In this document: piece by piece, positions 61,590-64,000 of the stretch
Layout: each line of letters opens with the position of its first letter
How positions within the stretch are numbered: position 1 is the first letter of the stretch
Source of the DNA: Chondrus crispus
Taxonomy: Eukaryota > Rhodophyta > Florideophyceae > Gigartinales > Gigartinaceae
Length of the DNA stretch: 64,000 nt
Direction of reading: 5' to 3'
NCBI RefSeq assembly: GCF_000350225.1
Contig: NW_005179137.1
Location: 47,227 to 111,226, forward strand
Notes under the pieces: generated by a model
The model's input: only the letters and a program-made list of their open reading frames with translations
What the model was told of the DNA's origin: nothing
Database searches by the model: none
Made by a program: the position numbers and the translations under genes

Positions 61590-62853
61590 TAATAGTAGGT
61601 TCGGAGGGGCAAGGGAAAGAAGGAAGGCAGGTTGATGTGTGTGAGTGAAGGAGTTGGTGCCGAGGTTTACTTTGAAGCCGTTTTCCTGCGATACTTATAC
61701 ACTTCGAGTGCTACACTATCGCTCTACTCCGACTCCCAGTAAACCATACTCTACTATGCGCGACCAAGCGCGGTCCTCTTGTGGCCCGACCATACTGTTC
61801 GATTTCCACCTTACGAATCGATTCGTAACTATTAGCTCACAACTATTTCTACACATTCCAAATGACTTTAAACCATGGCCCTATGCATGCAACTGTTTCA
61901 CACCTTACTAATCTGCATCCAGTCATGCCAGACTTCATTGTTGTGCAACGAACAACTTGGCACTTGTCTATTTCCAACAACGCAAACGTCTTTCATATCA
62001 CAATCGCCATACGTATCCTTGTTTCTCACCTTACTAATTTCGCCAAGCACTGTCAGATAATTATGGCAAGTTATAACAATGTGCATCCAGACTTTCTACA
62101 CAACTCACATGAGAATACATGTAAATCACACGAGTACTGTCATGAACTTGCATCCAACGGCGCACCATGACGAGAGCACAGTGCAACGGCGCGTGCTCAC
62201 GCAAGACTCGCATACAGCGTGACGCGTACACAGAATAATCGCACAACTGTATTCCTCCCGCGAGAAGCACTTGTTGTACTTTTGATTCACATGTACTGTA
62301 CTCGGACACGCGCAGGATCGCAAACAGTCTGACACTGTAAAACTGTAAACCCTCATGTGCATACACCTGGATGCGTGTACATGTGTACGTACACGAATCC
62401 ACCTGGCGACGTGTACATGTGTACACGGGATACATGTGTCCCGCCCGGGGGCCCCATGCAATTACCCATTACAACCATGGCAAACCACTTGAAACCCCCA
62501 AAACAACGTAATTATGGCATATACAGGCCATTTAAAGTACATCACAAGGCCAATGACGCACACGTGGACAACACTCGACCAATAGATTTGCAGCATTAGA
62601 CCTGAGGGCCAATAGAATTGCAGTATTTCCTGTGTAGTCTATAGTGCTACGGGCCAAGGTTCCACTTGGCAAAACTATGCAAATTTGCATGACCCTCCGA
62701 GAAGCCACTTTCGTCCCCGGAACCCCAAAATCTGGGATTTTACACGTGTCATGTCGTGATATGGGTAAGAGTGCCCGGACCGTGCAGTCATGTACACGTG
62801 GCACTCCATTTTGACCTTTTCAGATAACAGCATGTGGTCGCACATTTTCAATA
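61590..62853 (-). repeat. LTR2, mosaic copy, 5' LTR of A4 at the CTCAC site
   Basis: 1,264 bp, followed by CTCAC and an LTR1 remainder like 44657. The left part (to about 62270) carries variants of the 47244/54595 copies (CCCGCGAGAAGCAC). The right part (from about 62698) carries variants of the 44657 copy (GAGAAGCCAC, GGGTAAGAGTGCCC, GTGGCACTCCATTTT). It is a recombinant between two LTR2 variants. Confidence 0.9.
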
Positions 62854-63946
62854 CTCACCATATGCACGACCAAGCGCGGTCCTCTTCTGGCCCGTCCACA
62901 CTGTTCTATTTCCACCTTACGAATTGACTATTGACTATCAGTGCACAACAGTTTCTACACATTTCGAGTGACTGTAAACCATGGCCCTATGCATGCAATC
63001 GTTTCACACCTTACTAATCTGCATCCAGACATGACAGAATATATTCTTGCACAATGAACAACTTGGCATCTCTCTATTTCCAACAGCGCAAAGTCCTGTC
63101 TTATCTCAGTCCCCATACATGCCCTTGTTTCGTACCTTACTAATTTCGGTACACACTGCCAGACAACTATCATGGATAGCAACAATGTGCATCCAGACTT
63201 TCTACACATCTCACGTGATATCCGATGTGAATCACACGAGTACTGTCATCAACTTGCATCCAACGGCGCACCATAACGAGAGCACAGTACAACGTGGCAT
63301 GCTGACGAGAGTGTAGTACACCGGCGCATGCTGATGCAAGGGTCGCATACAGCGTGACGCGTACACTGAATACTCACGTAAGTACATGTCTCTTGCGAGA
63401 AATACTTGTTGTACTTTTAATTCACATGTACTGTGCTCGGACACGCGCCGGACCGTATGTAGGCGACGTGTACAAGTGTACGTACACGCAGCAACCTGGC
63501 GATGTGTACATGTGTACACCGCACACAAGTGTCCAGCGCCAAGGCCACACGTAATTACCCATTACAACCATGGTGAACAACTTGAAACCCCCAAAATGAT
63601 GTAATTAAAACGTATACCGCTCATTCAAGATATATCACCAGCATGACTGCATATAAGTGGACAATAACAGACCAATAGAATTGCAGCATTCGAACCGACA
63701 CGCAATAGATTTGCAGTATTGCCTGTGTAGCCCTATAACGGTTCGGGCCAAATGCAAATTTTCGGCATTTATGCAAATTTGCATAACCCTCCAAAAGTCC
63801 ACTTTCGTCCCCAGAACCCCAAAATCTGAGACTTTACACGTGTCATGTAGTGATATGGGGTGAGGGTCCGGACCGTCGAGTCATGTACACGTGTCACTCG
63901 ATTTTGCACTTTCCAGATAACAGCATGTGGTCGCACATTTTCAATA
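62854..63946 (-). repeat. LTR1, partial, 3' LTR of copy A5
   Basis: Same segment as 45921-47013, ending CAATA at 63946. Confidence 0.9.
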
Positions 63947-64000
63947 CCTCCCCTCGATCACATGCTTTGGGCAGCTTTGCACTCGGAAAGCCCAACCATG
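63947..64000 (-). pseudogene. Copia family A, copy A5, extreme 3' end at window edge
   Basis: Polypurine tract (minus strand) followed by the last codons of the family-A polyprotein. The rest lies beyond the window, so whether the copy is intact is unknown. Confidence 0.85.

Overview
The window is repeat-dominated nuclear DNA of a eukaryote. Nested Ty1/copia and Ty3 LTR retrotransposons with TATA-bearing LTRs, an AP-complex beta-adaptin relic and initiator-tRNA priming sites exclude a prokaryote. A red alga (Chondrus-like) is my best guess, based on the style of the repeats and the apparently intronless reading frames. The sequence alone does not prove it.

Layout. 1-3475: a decayed beta-adaptin relic (minus strand), then GC-rich DNA in which I recognise no gene. 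3476-10961: a minus-strand Ty3 chromovirus-type element (gag, pol, frameshifted chromodomain) unusually rich in ACGCG/CGCGT. 11501-13594: the 3' end and LTR of a copia-family-A element. 13595-17569 and 26651-27838: a decayed copia-family-B element (B1), split by a 9,081-bp DNA transposon (17570-26650). 27839-31731: an LTR1 fragment interrupted by a third copia family (CopD, minus strand). 31732-36784: a second family-B element (B2) with LTR, primer-binding site and leader, broken by a solo LTR. 36785-64000: an array of minus-strand family-A elements (A1-A5) mixed with nested solo LTRs, a family-B fragment, a 100-N assembly gap and a 602-bp non-autonomous TIR element.

The most interesting object is the transposon at 17570-26650. 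It has about 425-bp terminal inverted repeats that are nearly identical. It is flanked by CAAT duplications, and a second family-B copy in this window (near 50302-50312) shows the matching unoccupied site. It carries a DUF7869-type protein with a candidate acidic triad, a beta-order DPPY DNA methyltransferase, and a ParB-like DGxHR protein. I propose that DUF7869 is its transposase and that the ParB-like and methyltransferase genes are a linked, possibly bacterial- or phage-derived, module.

Second in interest is the family-A array. Each complete unit carries an extra 180-aa protein with two CX2CX12HX5H zinc fingers between primer-binding site and gag. Its primer-binding site matches the anticodon arm of initiator tRNA-Met rather than the tRNA 3' end. 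Its LTRs have TA...TA ends. Two LTR subfamilies (LTR1, LTR2), two insertion sites that each occur both as a solo LTR and as the LTR of a longer unit, and one mosaic LTR2 show that unequal recombination, or misassembly, built the array.

No intact host gene, rRNA, tRNA or CRISPR array was recognised.
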